From Oceanicoccus sp. (lineage in GTDB: Bacteria > Pseudomonadota > Gammaproteobacteria > Pseudomonadales > Dasaniaceae), in NCBI RefSeq assembly GCF_029238675.1, contig NZ_JAQWFR010000002.1:222495-286494 (forward strand): a stretch of DNA of 64,000 bases, given 5' to 3'. The notes below the pieces were generated by a model that was given only the letters and a program-made list of their open reading frames with translations, searched no databases and was not told the origin of the DNA. Of the stretch, positions 48,767 through 58,063 are shown piece by piece. A program made the position numbers and the translations under genes. Numbering within the stretch: position 1 is the stretch's first letter; the number at the start of each line of letters is the position of its first letter.

Positions 48767-51568
48767 CTAGCCTGCAACTTTCACCGGCACAGCTTGTGGC
48801 TCAACGCTCAGGTCTTGCGAAGGTGGCGCAAAGTCGGTCAAGGTAATACCTTTAACGGCGGCCTTGTACTCTTCGAGGGTTGGAATGCGACCCAGAACAG
48901 TAGCCAGTACTACCATTGGCGTTGATGCCAATAGTGACTCACCTTTTTTCTCGTTAGAATCTTCAACCACGCGGCCTTGGAATAAGCGAGTAGAGGTGGC
49001 TAGTACAGTGTCACCCTTAGCGGCTTTCTCTTGGTTGCCCATACACAGGTTGCAGCCAGGACGCTCCAGGTACATGATGTTCTGGTATTCAGTACGGGCA
49101 GCGCCCTTCGGCGCGCTGTCGTCAAATTCGAAACCAGCGTACTTTTGTAGCAGCTCCCAGTCGCCTTCGGCTTTCAGTTCATCAACGATATTGTACGTTG
49201 GTGGCGCGATAACCAGTGGTGCGTTGAACTTCACTTCACCCTGGGATTCAAGGTTGCGCAGCATCTGGGCGATGATTTGCATGTCGCCTTTGTGCACCAT
49301 GCAAGAGCCGACAAAGCCCAAGTCAACTTTCTTGGTGCCAGCGTAGAAGGAAGTAGGGCGGATAGTGTCGTGGGTGTAACGCTTGGATACGTCGGCGTTG
49401 TTCACGTCTGGATCGGCAATCATTGGCTCGTCGATCTGGTCCAGATCAATAACCACTTCTGCATAGTAGCTGGCGTTGTTGTCTGGTGCCAGGGCTGGGT
49501 TTTCACCTGACTGGATCTCAGCGATACGCTTGTCGGCCAGGTCGATGAGGCCTTGTAGCATGCTTACGTCGTTATCCATGCCTTTGTCGATCATTACCTG
49601 AATACGGCTCTTGGACAGTTCCAGAGACTTAATCAGTGTTTCGTCATTAGAAATACAGATTGAGGCTTTTGCCTTCATCTCCGCAGTCCAATCGGTAAAG
49701 GTGAAGGCTTGGTCAGCCATCAATGTACCGATTTGAACTTCAATGATGCGGCCCTGGAAGACATTTTCGCCGCCAAACTGCTTTAGCATCTGTGCCTGGG
49801 TTGCGTGTACTACATCACGAAAGTCCATGTGGCCCTTCATATCGCCTTTGAAGGTAACTTTCACAGACTCAGGAATTGGCATGGCTGATTCGCCAGTAGC
49901 TAGTGCAACCGCAACGGTGCCCGAATCTGCGCCGAAAGCTACACCTTTAGACATACGGGTGTGTGAGTCACCACCGATAATGATGGACCAGTCATCTACA
50001 GTAATGTCATTCAATACTTTGTGAATGACGTCGGTCATAGCGGGGTAAACACCTTTAGGGTCACGCGCGGTGATCAGGCCAAACTTATTCATAAATGACA
50101 TTAGCTTGGGAATGTTGGTTTGAGCCTTGGAGTCCCAAACAGAAGCGGTGTGACAGCCTGACTGATAAGCACCATCAACACTTGGAGAGATAACGGTAGC
50201 CGCCATCGATTCCAGTTCCTGGGATGTCATCAGGCCGGTGGTATCCTGGGAGCCAACAATGTTTACCCGTACACGTACGTCTGAACCGGCGTGCAGTGCT
50301 GTGTCAGAGGCAACGCCAAGGGCGTTCTTGTTGAAGATTTTCTCAACAGCGGTCAGGCCCTGATTTTCAATAGAGATCTCTTTAGAGGGTGCAAACACTT
50401 GAGGTGCTTTGATACCCAGGGCGTTAGCAGCAATGGTCTGTAGCTTCTTACCGAAAACAAGAGCGTAAGAACCGCCGGCTTTCATAAATTCGACTTTCTG
50501 TGGTGTGAACGAAGAGGATACGTCAGCCAATTCCTGACCACCGTTGTACAGCTTTTTCGCTTTAGTATCGATAGTCAGCACGGTGCCGGTGGCTACTGAG
50601 TAAGCTTCTTCCAGTACTGGTTCGCCGTTGGCGTCCAGAACCGTGTCGCCGCTGGCGTCTACTTTCTTAACCCAGTTTTTCAGGTCAAGGCCGATACCGC
50701 CGGTTACGTCAACGGTGGTTAGGAAGATAGGAGAGATGCCATTAGTGCCCGCAACAACCGGTGCAAAGTTAACAAAAGGTACGTATGGGCTGGCTTGTTG
50801 ACCGGCCCACAAGGCTACGTTGTTAACGCCAGACATACGCGATGAACCTACACCCATGGTACCTTTTTCTGCAATTAGCATTACCTTGGCGTCTGGGTGC
50901 TGTTTTTGCAGTGCAACGATTTCCTGTTGGGCTTGCGGGGTCATCATGCACTGGCCGTGCAGTTCACGGTCTGAACGAGAGTGCGCCTGGTTACCAGGTG
51001 ACAGCAAGTCAGTAGAGATATCACCTTCGCCGGCGATATAAGTAACGACGTCGATTTTCTCGGCGATCTCTGGAAGCTTGGTGAAGAACTCGGCTTGCGC
51101 ATAGCTTTCCAGAATATCTTTAGCGATGGCATTGCCCGCCTTAAACGCAGCTTCTAGGCGGTCGGTATCGGCTTCGTACAAAAATACCTGGGTCTTCAGA
51201 ACTTCAGCGGCAGGGGTTGCAGCGGCAGCGTCATCAGACAGGGCCAGGTCCAGCAGGGCGTCAACAGAAGGGCCGCCTTTCATATGAGACAGCAACTCAA
51301 AGGCAAACTCTGCAGTAATGCCTTCAACGGAAGCACCCAGAATGATTTCTTTCAGAAATTGCGCTTTAACACCGGCAGCACTGGTAGTGCCTGGCAAGGT
51401 GTTGTAAATGAAGAACTTCAGAGAGTCGGCGCGGTGCTCATGCCCGGTATCTTTGATTTGTTCAATAATTTCTGACAGCAGCTCGGCGCTATCAATTGGC
51501 TTTGGATTCAACCCTAAGTCTTTCTTACGGGTTGCGATTTCATCCATATATTCTGAATATAAGCTCAT
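48767..51568 (-). CDS. acnB: Aconitate hydratase B
   Basis: AcnB interconverts citrate and isocitrate in the TCA cycle using a [4Fe-4S] cluster, and can act as an RNA regulator when the cluster is lost. The HEAT-like N-domain (SLYSEYMDEIATRKK, GASVEGITAEFAFELL) is followed by the swivel domain (MLIAEKGTMGVGSSRMSGVNN) and the catalytic domains (GGDSHTRMSKGVAFGADSG; FVGSCMVHKGDMQIIA; RPGCNLCMGNQEKAAKG). It has 933 residues against about 865 in E. coli, the excess spread over loops. Confidence 0.95.
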   Translation of the reverse strand: MSLYSEYMDEIATRKKDLGLNPKPIDSAELLSEIIEQIKDTGHEHRADSLKFFIYNTLPGTTSAAGVKAQFLKEIILGASVEGITAEFAFELLSHMKGGPSVDALLDLALSDDAAAATPAAEVLKTQVFLYEADTDRLEAAFKAGNAIAKDILESYAQAEFFTKLPEIAEKIDVVTYIAGEGDISTDLLSPGNQAHSRSDRELHGQCMMTPQAQQEIVALQKQHPDAKVMLIAEKGTMGVGSSRMSGVNNVALWAGQQASPYVPFVNFAPVVAGTNGISPIFLTTVDVTGGIGLDLKNWVKKVDASGDTVLDANGEPVLEEAYSVATGTVLTIDTKAKKLYNGGQELADVSSSFTPQKVEFMKAGGSYALVFGKKLQTIAANALGIKAPQVFAPSKEISIENQGLTAVEKIFNKNALGVASDTALHAGSDVRVRVNIVGSQDTTGLMTSQELESMAATVISPSVDGAYQSGCHTASVWDSKAQTNIPKLMSFMNKFGLITARDPKGVYPAMTDVIHKVLNDITVDDWSIIIGGDSHTRMSKGVAFGADSGTVAVALATGESAMPIPESVKVTFKGDMKGHMDFRDVVHATQAQMLKQFGGENVFQGRIIEVQIGTLMADQAFTFTDWTAEMKAKASICISNDETLIKSLELSKSRIQVMIDKGMDNDVSMLQGLIDLADKRIAEIQSGENPALAPDNNASYYAEVVIDLDQIDEPMIADPDVNNADVSKRYTHDTIRPTSFYAGTKKVDLGFVGSCMVHKGDMQIIAQMLRNLESQGEVKFNAPLVIAPPTYNIVDELKAEGDWELLQKYAGFEFDDSAPKGAARTEYQNIMYLERPGCNLCMGNQEKAAKGDTVLATSTRLFQGRVVEDSNEKKGESLLASTPMVVLATVLGRIPTLEEYKAAVKGITLTDFAPPSQDLSVEPQAVPVKVAG

Positions 51569-51744
51569 TCAAACCTCTCACAGCAGGCAATAGTTATTAG
51601 TTTCTCATCTGAGACTAGAAGATGTCTCCATCGAATGGGGCGCGAAGTATACTAAAAATCATGGATGAAGTTAAGTTGTTGATCTCTATAGAGGTATTCT
51701 TTCTTTTGATTGGCAGTATTGTGGGGCTGAATGTTGGTGTAAAG

Positions 51745-52506
51745 CTAACAGACCGCTGGTAAAGGTAGTTGTTCGTTAATCAGGAATTGCTCAAAGCTAA
51801 AGCGGTAAATAGCCTGTTCAACAGCAGAATAGAATAGGACCTCCTGGCTGTTTGTATCGCATAGCAGCTGCTTTTGATAGGTGGGGGATTTACACGCTAA
51901 GGCATCCGGCGTAAACAGAGCCACATTGACCCCTCGCAAAGGGGCTCTGGCGGAGGTGAATTCAAAGGCCTCTACATGGCAGTTGCGTAATTCCGCGCCA
52001 ATGGCCTGGCTGTACTGGTAGTTGTCTGCAGCAGTCAGTTCTGCCTGGTAATCAGCAAAAGGCGGTTTATGTAATTGGGCACCTTTGGCAGTGTGGTATT
52101 TAGCGCCCCAAATAGTGTGCTGGGTGCTGAATTTTTGGGAGGGCGGTGGTACTTCCATGCCACACCAAAAAACAAACCGGTAATAAGCCGCTTCGGCTAG
52201 TGCTGTCGGGGTATCTTTTGAACCATAAAACAGACTGGGCTCCGATCTTTTACCAAAGCGGGAGCCGTATTTTAGCGGGGGGTACCGGAATGGGGTGGCG
52301 AGAAGATAATGCAGACCGGCATGGCAGTGGCCGGGTTTATTGTCTTCCAGCATTTGCTCAAGCAGGTGTTGCTCTTCCAGATTTTCGACCAGGTGATTGG
52401 TTGCGACTTGTTCCTGGCTTTCGATAACACGGACCAACTGGCCGCTGAGTTGCTGGTGGCTAAAGCTGTTTTTGCAAGCTTGCCATATATTAATAGCATG
52501 ATTCAT
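51745..52506 (-). CDS. RES-domain toxin (NAD+-degrading type)
   Basis: The 253-residue protein carries the RES fold, related to ADP-ribosyltransferases. Proven members such as MbcT and Pseudomonas Res deplete NAD+. The conserved Arg is in KYGSRFGKRSEPSLFYGS, the Glu in TALAEAAYYRFVF and the Ser in FTSARAPL. It follows the Xre-type antitoxin gene by 21 bp on the same strand, the standard antitoxin-first order. It appears intact, so the pair may be active. Confidence 0.88.
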   Translation of the reverse strand: MNHAINIWQACKNSFSHQQLSGQLVRVIESQEQVATNHLVENLEEQHLLEQMLEDNKPGHCHAGLHYLLATPFRYPPLKYGSRFGKRSEPSLFYGSKDTPTALAEAAYYRFVFWCGMEVPPPSQKFSTQHTIWGAKYHTAKGAQLHKPPFADYQAELTAADNYQYSQAIGAELRNCHVEAFEFTSARAPLRGVNVALFTPDALACKSPTYQKQLLCDTNSQEVLFYSAVEQAIYRFSFEQFLINEQLPLPAVC

Positions 52507-52527
52507 AACAACGTCCTTGTCGGTTAT

Positions 52528-52890
52528 TTATACTTTTCCGCGGATGGCATCCAGATATTCAAGTACATTGGTAAGCCCCTGAATAGTTTGAATTTCTTCC
52601 CTTGGGATTCCTTGTATATGGTGATTATGGGTTTTCATCCAATGTTTCATATCTTCAGGCTGCCCACCCACCAGAACATATAAGCAGCGGTAGCAGCGAA
52701 TCAATAGCAATGCCAATTCTCCGGACTTACTGGATGGGTGGATACCGCGACTCAGCGAAGTGCGGTCTTTGCCGATGACCTTGCCAATATCGGCCTTTGA
52801 TAGCCCCAGGCTTTTACCCGCGTTGAGTAATGCCTTAAGTAATACGGTGTGTGGGTCAGTTGTATAATGTGTTTGTTCGGCTGCGCTCAT
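52528..52890 (-). CDS. Xre/MbcA/ParS-type antitoxin
   Basis: This 120-residue protein has an Xre-like HTH (LLNAGKSLGLSKADIGKVIGKDRTSLSRGI). The C-terminal toxin-binding domain of the MbcA/ParS/Xre type (HWMKTHNHHIQGIPREEIQTIQGLTNVLEYLDAIRG) blocks the RES active site. It should also repress its own promoter. The upstream spacer carries AT-rich sequence with GTATAAG and GGTATAC elements that might be the operator. Confidence 0.9.
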   Translation of the reverse strand: MSAAEQTHYTTDPHTVLLKALLNAGKSLGLSKADIGKVIGKDRTSLSRGIHPSSKSGELALLLIRCYRCLYVLVGGQPEDMKHWMKTHNHHIQGIPREEIQTIQGLTNVLEYLDAIRGKV

Positions 52891-53186
52891 TAAGCTTACC
52901 TCTGTTCGTATACCTCATTCTTATACTATTTTGTTGTGTTTGCAACTCTTTTGTTGATCTTACCCTTATCTAGCCCAGTAACTTGCGGGGTTTACCGTTC
53001 AGTGAAGTTGAGTTGGGGTAGGTGGGGATATTAGGGCTTGAAGTGTCTTATATTTTAATGATTACCATTTCGAAAACAGTCAGGCCAATATAGAATGTGC
53101 CCTCAACAATAATAAGCGGCCCGACTGCCTCAAGCAGTGCTGCCGTTATCCCTTTCACGCAATATTTGACTGTTATTGAGCACCGA

Positions 53187-53681
53187 GTGAGTAAAGAGTT
53201 AGAGATTAGAGTTAAAACCCCCTGTATTGGTGTTTGTTCAACAGGAATAGGTGATAGCGTTTGCCGTGGTTGCAAGCGCTTTGCCCATGAAGTTATCCAT
53301 TGGAATGGTTATACCCAGGCAGAAAAACGCATTATCGACCAGCGCCTTGAGGGTTTCCTGGCCCAAATCGTTGCCACCAAAATGCGAGTGACCAATCAGG
53401 ATCTGCTGCAATGGAATCTGGATACCCAGCAAATCCCATACCCCGCCCATAAAAGCCCCTATATCTGGGCCTATGAATTACTGCGTGCCGGTGCCAGCCA
53501 GTTGGTTGATTTGTCCCAATATGGTCTGGAGCTGGATGCACAATACCGGGACGTTGATTTGCGGAATTTGCGGCTGGCTATCGATGCTGAATTTTATATT
53601 CTCTCCGAGGCTCATCACCAGCGTTACTTCACTAATGCCAATCAGCAAACTGAAGCCGATAATGAGTTGGAACAGACATAA
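53187..53681 (+). CDS. DUF1289 domain protein (long form)
   Basis: The 164-residue protein starts with GTG 53187 and has the DUF1289 cysteine motif (TPCIGVCSTGIGDSVCRGCKRFAHEVIHW). An unrecognised helical extension of about 110 residues follows. The frame is open 30 codons upstream, but the DUF1289 core begins right after this GTG. Its stop directly abuts the lipoprotein gene. The first codons share 18 identical bases with the sequence before asd. Confidence 0.8.
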   Translation: MSKELEIRVKTPCIGVCSTGIGDSVCRGCKRFAHEVIHWNGYTQAEKRIIDQRLEGFLAQIVATKMRVTNQDLLQWNLDTQQIPYPAHKSPYIWAYELLRAGASQLVDLSQYGLELDAQYRDVDLRNLRLAIDAEFYILSEAHHQRYFTNANQQTEADNELEQT

Positions 53682-55520
53682 ATGTTGCTGTTGAAATTAT
53701 TTTTACCCTTTTTACTAGCAGTCGCCATCACCGCCTGTGGAGGCGGTGGCGGTGGCAGCGACCCTGTTTCATCTGAGCCTCCAGCATCATCGGGAGATCC
53801 AGGGTCTGCATTATTGTTGCAGGGAGGCTTTTCTGCTGTTGATACCCCTTCAAATAATCAATCGCTAACTTCTTGTCTGGCAACAACAGCAGTAGCTGGT
53901 AATAGCACCTTAACCGGCCGCGTTTATTACCAACGAGTTCCGCTTAACGCTTTTGGTTTGGATTACAGTACTGTTGCCCAACTACCTATGCGAGGCCTGG
54001 TGGTAGAGGCTGTTGATGCCAGTGGCGGTGATTGCAGTGAACGCGTATTGGCAACCACCTTATCTAACGGCAACGGCGAGTACGGGTTAAATGTCCCTGA
54101 AAACCAGGCTGTCTGTGTACAGGTACGTGCGCAACTGTATCGCGATGGTGCCAATGGTGGCGCCTCCTGGAATATTCAAATAACCGATAATACCAATGGC
54201 AACGCCCCTTACTATTTATTGGATGCCACAGTGGCAACACCGGCCGACCAGCCCGAACGTGATTTATTAGCAGCTGCTGGCGTTGAACCAGGTTCCAGTA
54301 ATTATACCCAACCCAGGGCTGCGGCTTCTTTTGCCATTCTCGATACCCTGTGTGAAGCCATTAATACCATGATTAGTGTGGATAGTGATATTGAATTGCC
54401 TGTTTTGGCGGTGCGCTGGAGTGAGCTCAATAATACGGCTGAAATCGAAAACGGCAACAGTATTGAGCAAGGCGATATCGGCGGCAGTTTTTACCGCCAG
54501 CAACTTTTTACCCGTGGTGCTGAGATAATAAGCTCGACCCATGAGATTTTTTTACTCGGCGATGAAGATAGTAATACCGACGAATATGACCCCCATGTAA
54601 TTACTCATGAGTTTGGTCACTATTTAACGGCTAGTTTTGCTCGTTTCGATGCCATCGGTGGTGAGCATGCGATTGGCGACCACCTGGATTTACGGCTGGC
54701 CTTTGAAGAGGGTTGGGCTGATGCTGTCTCAGGTATTACTTTGGATAATGCCGCCGCAGCTCTGGTGGATGACCCGGCAATCTACCGCAATAGTTTTGGC
54801 GAAAACCAGTCCCGGGCTTCTCGTTTTCCCCTGCAGGCAAGAGGCCGTAGCGTCGCGGGTTGGTATAGCGAGGCCTCAGTCGCTTCAATTATTTATAATC
54901 TATTCGATAGCAGCAATGATAGTGTTGATAATATAAGCCTCGGCTTTGCCCCTATATTTAATGTGCTTAGAAGTAGTGCTTACCAATCGTCTGATTCAGT
55001 GGTCTCACTCTATACCTTTGTTAACCGATTGAAACAACAGCGCCCGGAGGATATCGCTATTGATGCATTGGTGGCCGACCAGGATACCGAAACAGTCATT
55101 GATGACTTTGGTAGTGACGAAGATATATCCAATAATGATATTTTTGGTGGCCAGGATGTTGCCGCTGTTTATACCGAATTAGCTTTAAATACTTCAGTAG
55201 AGGTTTGCTCTAATAACCAGTATGGCAATGTTAATAAATTGTCTGTCAGTCAGTTTTTAATTCTCGATGCTGATATTAATAAAAACTATCGCTTTGAAAT
55301 CCGGCCAGTCACTGGTGTTGATGGCGGCGGCAGGGCAGTTGCATTCGTGTATAAGCGAGGTGAGCTGCTGACTTCTCAGCAAGCGGTAGCCGATGGCTCT
55401 GCACTTGTTTTTTCCACCGCTTTACAAGGTCGTCATATTGTGACGCTTGCCCATACTGATTATTTGGCAGGTGAGGATGACCTGATTGGGCGACGTTGCT
55501 TCAGCGTGTTAGTTGAGTAG
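53682..55520 (+). CDS. Lipoprotein with HExxH zinc-protease motif (putative metalloprotease)
   Basis: The precursor has a lipobox (LLAVAITAC-GGGGGG) that predicts lipid attachment at Cys19 and a glycine/serine linker. At residues 309-313 THEFGHYL supplies an HExxH zinc motif. EEGWADAVSGI follows about 30 residues later, where Glu342 or Glu343 could be the third ligand, as in gluzincins. The N-terminal region (about 60-160) looks like a carboxypeptidase-regulatory-like beta domain (GRVYYQRVPLN, RGLVVEAVDASGG). I do not recognise the named family. It is probably a surface or periplasmic protease of 612 residues, but activity is inferred. Confidence 0.65.
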   Translation: MLLLKLFLPFLLAVAITACGGGGGGSDPVSSEPPASSGDPGSALLLQGGFSAVDTPSNNQSLTSCLATTAVAGNSTLTGRVYYQRVPLNAFGLDYSTVAQLPMRGLVVEAVDASGGDCSERVLATTLSNGNGEYGLNVPENQAVCVQVRAQLYRDGANGGASWNIQITDNTNGNAPYYLLDATVATPADQPERDLLAAAGVEPGSSNYTQPRAAASFAILDTLCEAINTMISVDSDIELPVLAVRWSELNNTAEIENGNSIEQGDIGGSFYRQQLFTRGAEIISSTHEIFLLGDEDSNTDEYDPHVITHEFGHYLTASFARFDAIGGEHAIGDHLDLRLAFEEGWADAVSGITLDNAAAALVDDPAIYRNSFGENQSRASRFPLQARGRSVAGWYSEASVASIIYNLFDSSNDSVDNISLGFAPIFNVLRSSAYQSSDSVVSLYTFVNRLKQQRPEDIAIDALVADQDTETVIDDFGSDEDISNNDIFGGQDVAAVYTELALNTSVEVCSNNQYGNVNKLSVSQFLILDADINKNYRFEIRPVTGVDGGGRAVAFVYKRGELLTSQQAVADGSALVFSTALQGRHIVTLAHTDYLAGEDDLIGRRCFSVLVE

Positions 55521-55531
55521 AGGATAAGGTC

Positions 55532-56062
55532 ATGCTAAATAAACAGGCGCTCTATGGGGTGCCCTTGCTAGTGGTGTTGATGGTTGCAGTTATTTATAGT
55601 CAGCAAAATTCTTCACCGGCAATTGATATTCAGCCAGATGCCGAGGCATTAGAGGTGCATACCGTTACCAGCCACGCTATTGCAGGTGATCGTATCGCCA
55701 TGAAACATAGCGTCAGCGGTGAACTACAAATTGATACTACGATTATGTTAGAGCTGGAATTTGCATTGTCTCCCGGCCAGCTATTGGAATTGGATTTTGT
55801 AGCTAGTGAACAGTATCAATTTAATAGTGAGCTAGCCGCCGTTTATAGTGCGGATGAGCGAGGTAAATTGAAGGTTCAATTATATCTGACACCGTTAATC
55901 GCTGGAAAAATATATGTTAAATTTTTGGCCGCTACCTCTGATGGTGAACGTGTTCGACCATTTTCAATCCCGCTTCGAGTTAAAGATAATAATGGGCTGG
56001 TACCGCAAAAAACCACTGTCCCCAAATCCAGGGTCATCCTCCCGGTAAAAGGTTCTTCTTAA
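55532..56062 (+). CDS. Exported or membrane-anchored protein of unknown function
   Basis: The 176-residue protein has an N-terminal hydrophobic segment (LYGVPLLVVLMVAVIYS), which could be an uncleaved anchor. An all-beta domain follows in the periplasm with alternating strands (TIMLELEFALSPGQLLELDF; KLKVQLYLTPLIAGKIYVKFLAA). I recognise no family. It starts 11 bp after the lipoprotein gene and overlaps the miaE start by one base, so it is made with both. A role as partner of the lipoprotein is plausible. Confidence 0.55.
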   Translation: MLNKQALYGVPLLVVLMVAVIYSQQNSSPAIDIQPDAEALEVHTVTSHAIAGDRIAMKHSVSGELQIDTTIMLELEFALSPGQLLELDFVASEQYQFNSELAAVYSADERGKLKVQLYLTPLIAGKIYVKFLAATSDGERVRPFSIPLRVKDNNGLVPQKTTVPKSRVILPVKGSS

Positions 56063-56673
56063 TGGCTCAGCCAGATCTCTCTGCAATTAATGAATTTCTC
56101 GCCTGCGAAACACCCGATCGCTGGGTAGAAACCGCCTTACAGCATCAGGATATTATGTTGATAGATCATGCCAATTGCGAGAAAAAGGCAGCTAGTACAG
56201 CGTTAAATATGATTTACCGCTATGTGGAAAAATTTGATCTGCTCAATAAAATGTCGCGTCTGGCAAGAGAGGAGATGCGACACTTTGAGCAGGTGATTGC
56301 CATTATGAAAAAGCGTGACGTTGAGTATATTCAGCTCAGTTCGGCTCGTTATGCGGGAGGTATGCGTGAAGGTATGCGAACCCACGAACCGGAAAAGCTG
56401 ATTGATTGTTTAATTATTGGTGCTTTTATTGAGGCCCGTTCCTGCGAGCGTTTTGCTAAATTAGCACCGCATTTAGATGATGAGCTAAAAGACTTTTATC
56501 TATCACTGCTGAAATCTGAGTCGCGTCACTTTTTAGATTATTTAGCCCTGGCTAAAAAATATGCCGAGTCGCCCATCGATGATCGTATTGCTTACTATGC
56601 GGAGCTGGAAAAAAACCTGATTGAAAGCCCTGATCAGGAATTCCGTTTCCACAGTGGGCCGTTGCGGGAATGA
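56062..56673 (+). CDS. miaE: tRNA-(ms2io6A37) hydroxylase MiaE
   Basis: MiaE is a ferritin-like di-iron enzyme that hydroxylates ms2i6A37 in tRNA. Iron ligands are visible in the helices DHANCEKKAAS, AREEMRHFEQV and IEARSCERF, and ESRHFLDYL. The length of 203 is normal. Its ATG overlaps the previous stop. The last codons (PLRE-stop) are formed by a half-unit of the palindromic repeat family, so the C-terminus may have been replaced by repeat insertion. Confidence 0.93.
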   Translation: MAQPDLSAINEFLACETPDRWVETALQHQDIMLIDHANCEKKAASTALNMIYRYVEKFDLLNKMSRLAREEMRHFEQVIAIMKKRDVEYIQLSSARYAGGMREGMRTHEPEKLIDCLIIGAFIEARSCERFAKLAPHLDDELKDFYLSLLKSESRHFLDYLALAKKYAESPIDDRIAYYAELEKNLIESPDQEFRFHSGPLRE

Positions 56674-56678
56674 CGGGG
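56664..56678. repeat. Half-unit of the palindromic repeat forming the miaE stop
   Basis: GCGGGAATGACGGGG matches one arm of the repeat family. The TGA inside ATGACG is the miaE stop codon. No complementary arm is found nearby. Confidence 0.75.
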
Positions 56679-56696
56679 ACGGGGTGATGACAAACG

Positions 56697-57416
56697 TTAA
56701 ATTATCGAAAACTCTTCCAGCTTAAATTCACCATCCGCTGGATAGCGAATAATCCAGCCAGTGTCATGCCAATCACCCAACACAACACGCTGGGCGCTGT
56801 TATCTAGCTGATGAATCGCAGGGCGATGTGTATGCCCGTGGATCATAAGGTCAACGCCGTGCTGCTCAAACATACGCAACACTTCACCCAGGTTAACATC
56901 CATTATATCGTCGGCCTTATTGCTATTGGCCTCTTTGCTGTCAGCTCGCATTTGTTGGGCTAACAGGCGACGTTGTTCAATGCCGTGGGAAAGCAGGGCG
57001 CTTTGCCAGGCTTCAGACCGGCACTGTTGGCGAAATTGCATATACTCGGTGTCATCTGTGCAAAGAGTATCGCCATGAACTAATAAGATATCCCGCCCAT
57101 AGAGGTTAATAACGATGGGGTCGGGTATCAACCGACAGCCTGATTGCTGGCAAAATTGCTTACCGATAAGAAAGTCACGGTTACCATGCATAATATAAAC
57201 AGGCGTACCGCCAGAAGTAAGAACATTAAGTGCAGCAATGACTGTCTGGTTTAACTCTGCGTCGTCATCATCACCAATCCACACCTCAAAGAAATCACCC
57301 AGTATATAAAGGGCATCGGCACTGCGGGCTTCGCCGGCCAATAAATCCAAAAACGCCCGGGTTACCGCCGGGCGTGATGGATCCAAATGCAGGTCTGAGA
57401 TAAACAACGTTGTCAT
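56697..57416 (-). CDS. lpxH: UDP-2,3-diacylglucosamine diphosphatase
   Basis: LpxH makes lipid X in lipid A synthesis. The metallophosphoesterase motifs are FISDLHLDPSRP, LGDFFEVWIGDDD, GNRDFL and HGHTHRP. Length is 239 residues. The order lpxH-ppiB (both minus) next to glnS (plus) is the Pseudomonas arrangement. Confidence 0.96.
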   Translation of the reverse strand: MTTLFISDLHLDPSRPAVTRAFLDLLAGEARSADALYILGDFFEVWIGDDDDAELNQTVIAALNVLTSGGTPVYIMHGNRDFLIGKQFCQQSGCRLIPDPIVINLYGRDILLVHGDTLCTDDTEYMQFRQQCRSEAWQSALLSHGIEQRRLLAQQMRADSKEANSNKADDIMDVNLGEVLRMFEQHGVDLMIHGHTHRPAIHQLDNSAQRVVLGDWHDTGWIIRYPADGEFKLEEFSII

Positions 57417-57446
57417 TGTGGCTATCAGCCCTCAGTCAACCTTCGA

Positions 57447-57944
57447 TCAATCTTCAGTCAGTTCGGCTGTTTCAATAATAATATCGTCAACAGGTACATC
57501 CTGGTGGCCGCCTTTCATGGTGGTGGGCAGCGACTTCATTTTATCAACCACGTCCATACCATCAACAACCTTGCCAAATACAGCATAACCCCAGCCCTGG
57601 CTGGTTTTAGCGGTGTGATTAAGAAAGTCATTATCTTTAACATTAATAAAAAACTGTGCGCTGGCGGAATCCGGATCCATGGTGCGAGCCATAGCCAGGG
57701 TACCGACGTCATTTTTCAAACCATTGTCAGCCTCGTTGGCGATGGGCTCGCGAGTTTCTTTTTGGCCCATACCTGGCTCAAAGCCGCCGCCCTGAATCAT
57801 AAAGTTATTAATCACACGGTGGAAAATGGTGCCATTATAAAAACCGTCTTTGACGTACTGGGCAAAGTTCTCAGCGGTTTTGGGGGCGTTATCAAAGTCC
57901 AGTTCAATACTGATATTGCCGTAGTTTGTTTTAAATATAACCAT
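57447..57944 (-). CDS. ppiB: Peptidyl-prolyl cis-trans isomerase B (cyclophilin)
   Basis: This is a cytoplasmic cyclophilin without signal peptide ([26 protein letters not shown]). Core motifs are [36 protein letters not shown] and [19 protein letters not shown]. Length is 165 residues. It is 30 bp upstream of lpxH on the same strand and probably co-transcribed with it. Confidence 0.96.
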   Translation of the reverse strand: MVIFKTNYGNISIELDFDNAPKTAENFAQYVKDGFYNGTIFHRVINNFMIQGGGFEPGMGQKETREPIANEADNGLKNDVGTLAMARTMDPDSASAQFFINVKDNDFLNHTAKTSQGWGYAVFGKVVDGMDVVDKMKSLPTTMKGGHQDVPVDDIIIETAELTED

Positions 57945-57983
57945 AAAAGTCTTTACCCTGTGTGTTCATATTGAGAAAGCCGC

Positions 57984-57989
57984 TATAAT
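57984..57989 (+). promoter_or_regulatory. -10 element of the probable glnS promoter
   Basis: TATAAT is a consensus -10 box located 75 bp upstream of the glnS ATG. The matching -35 (TGTGTT, 57961-57966, 17-bp spacing) is weak. Confidence 0.45.
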
Positions 57990-58063
57990 ACGGGTTTTGC
58001 CCCTCCGGCGGAACCTTAAATCTCGACATATCACTGCAAAACTACTGCGGAAACAAACGATCC

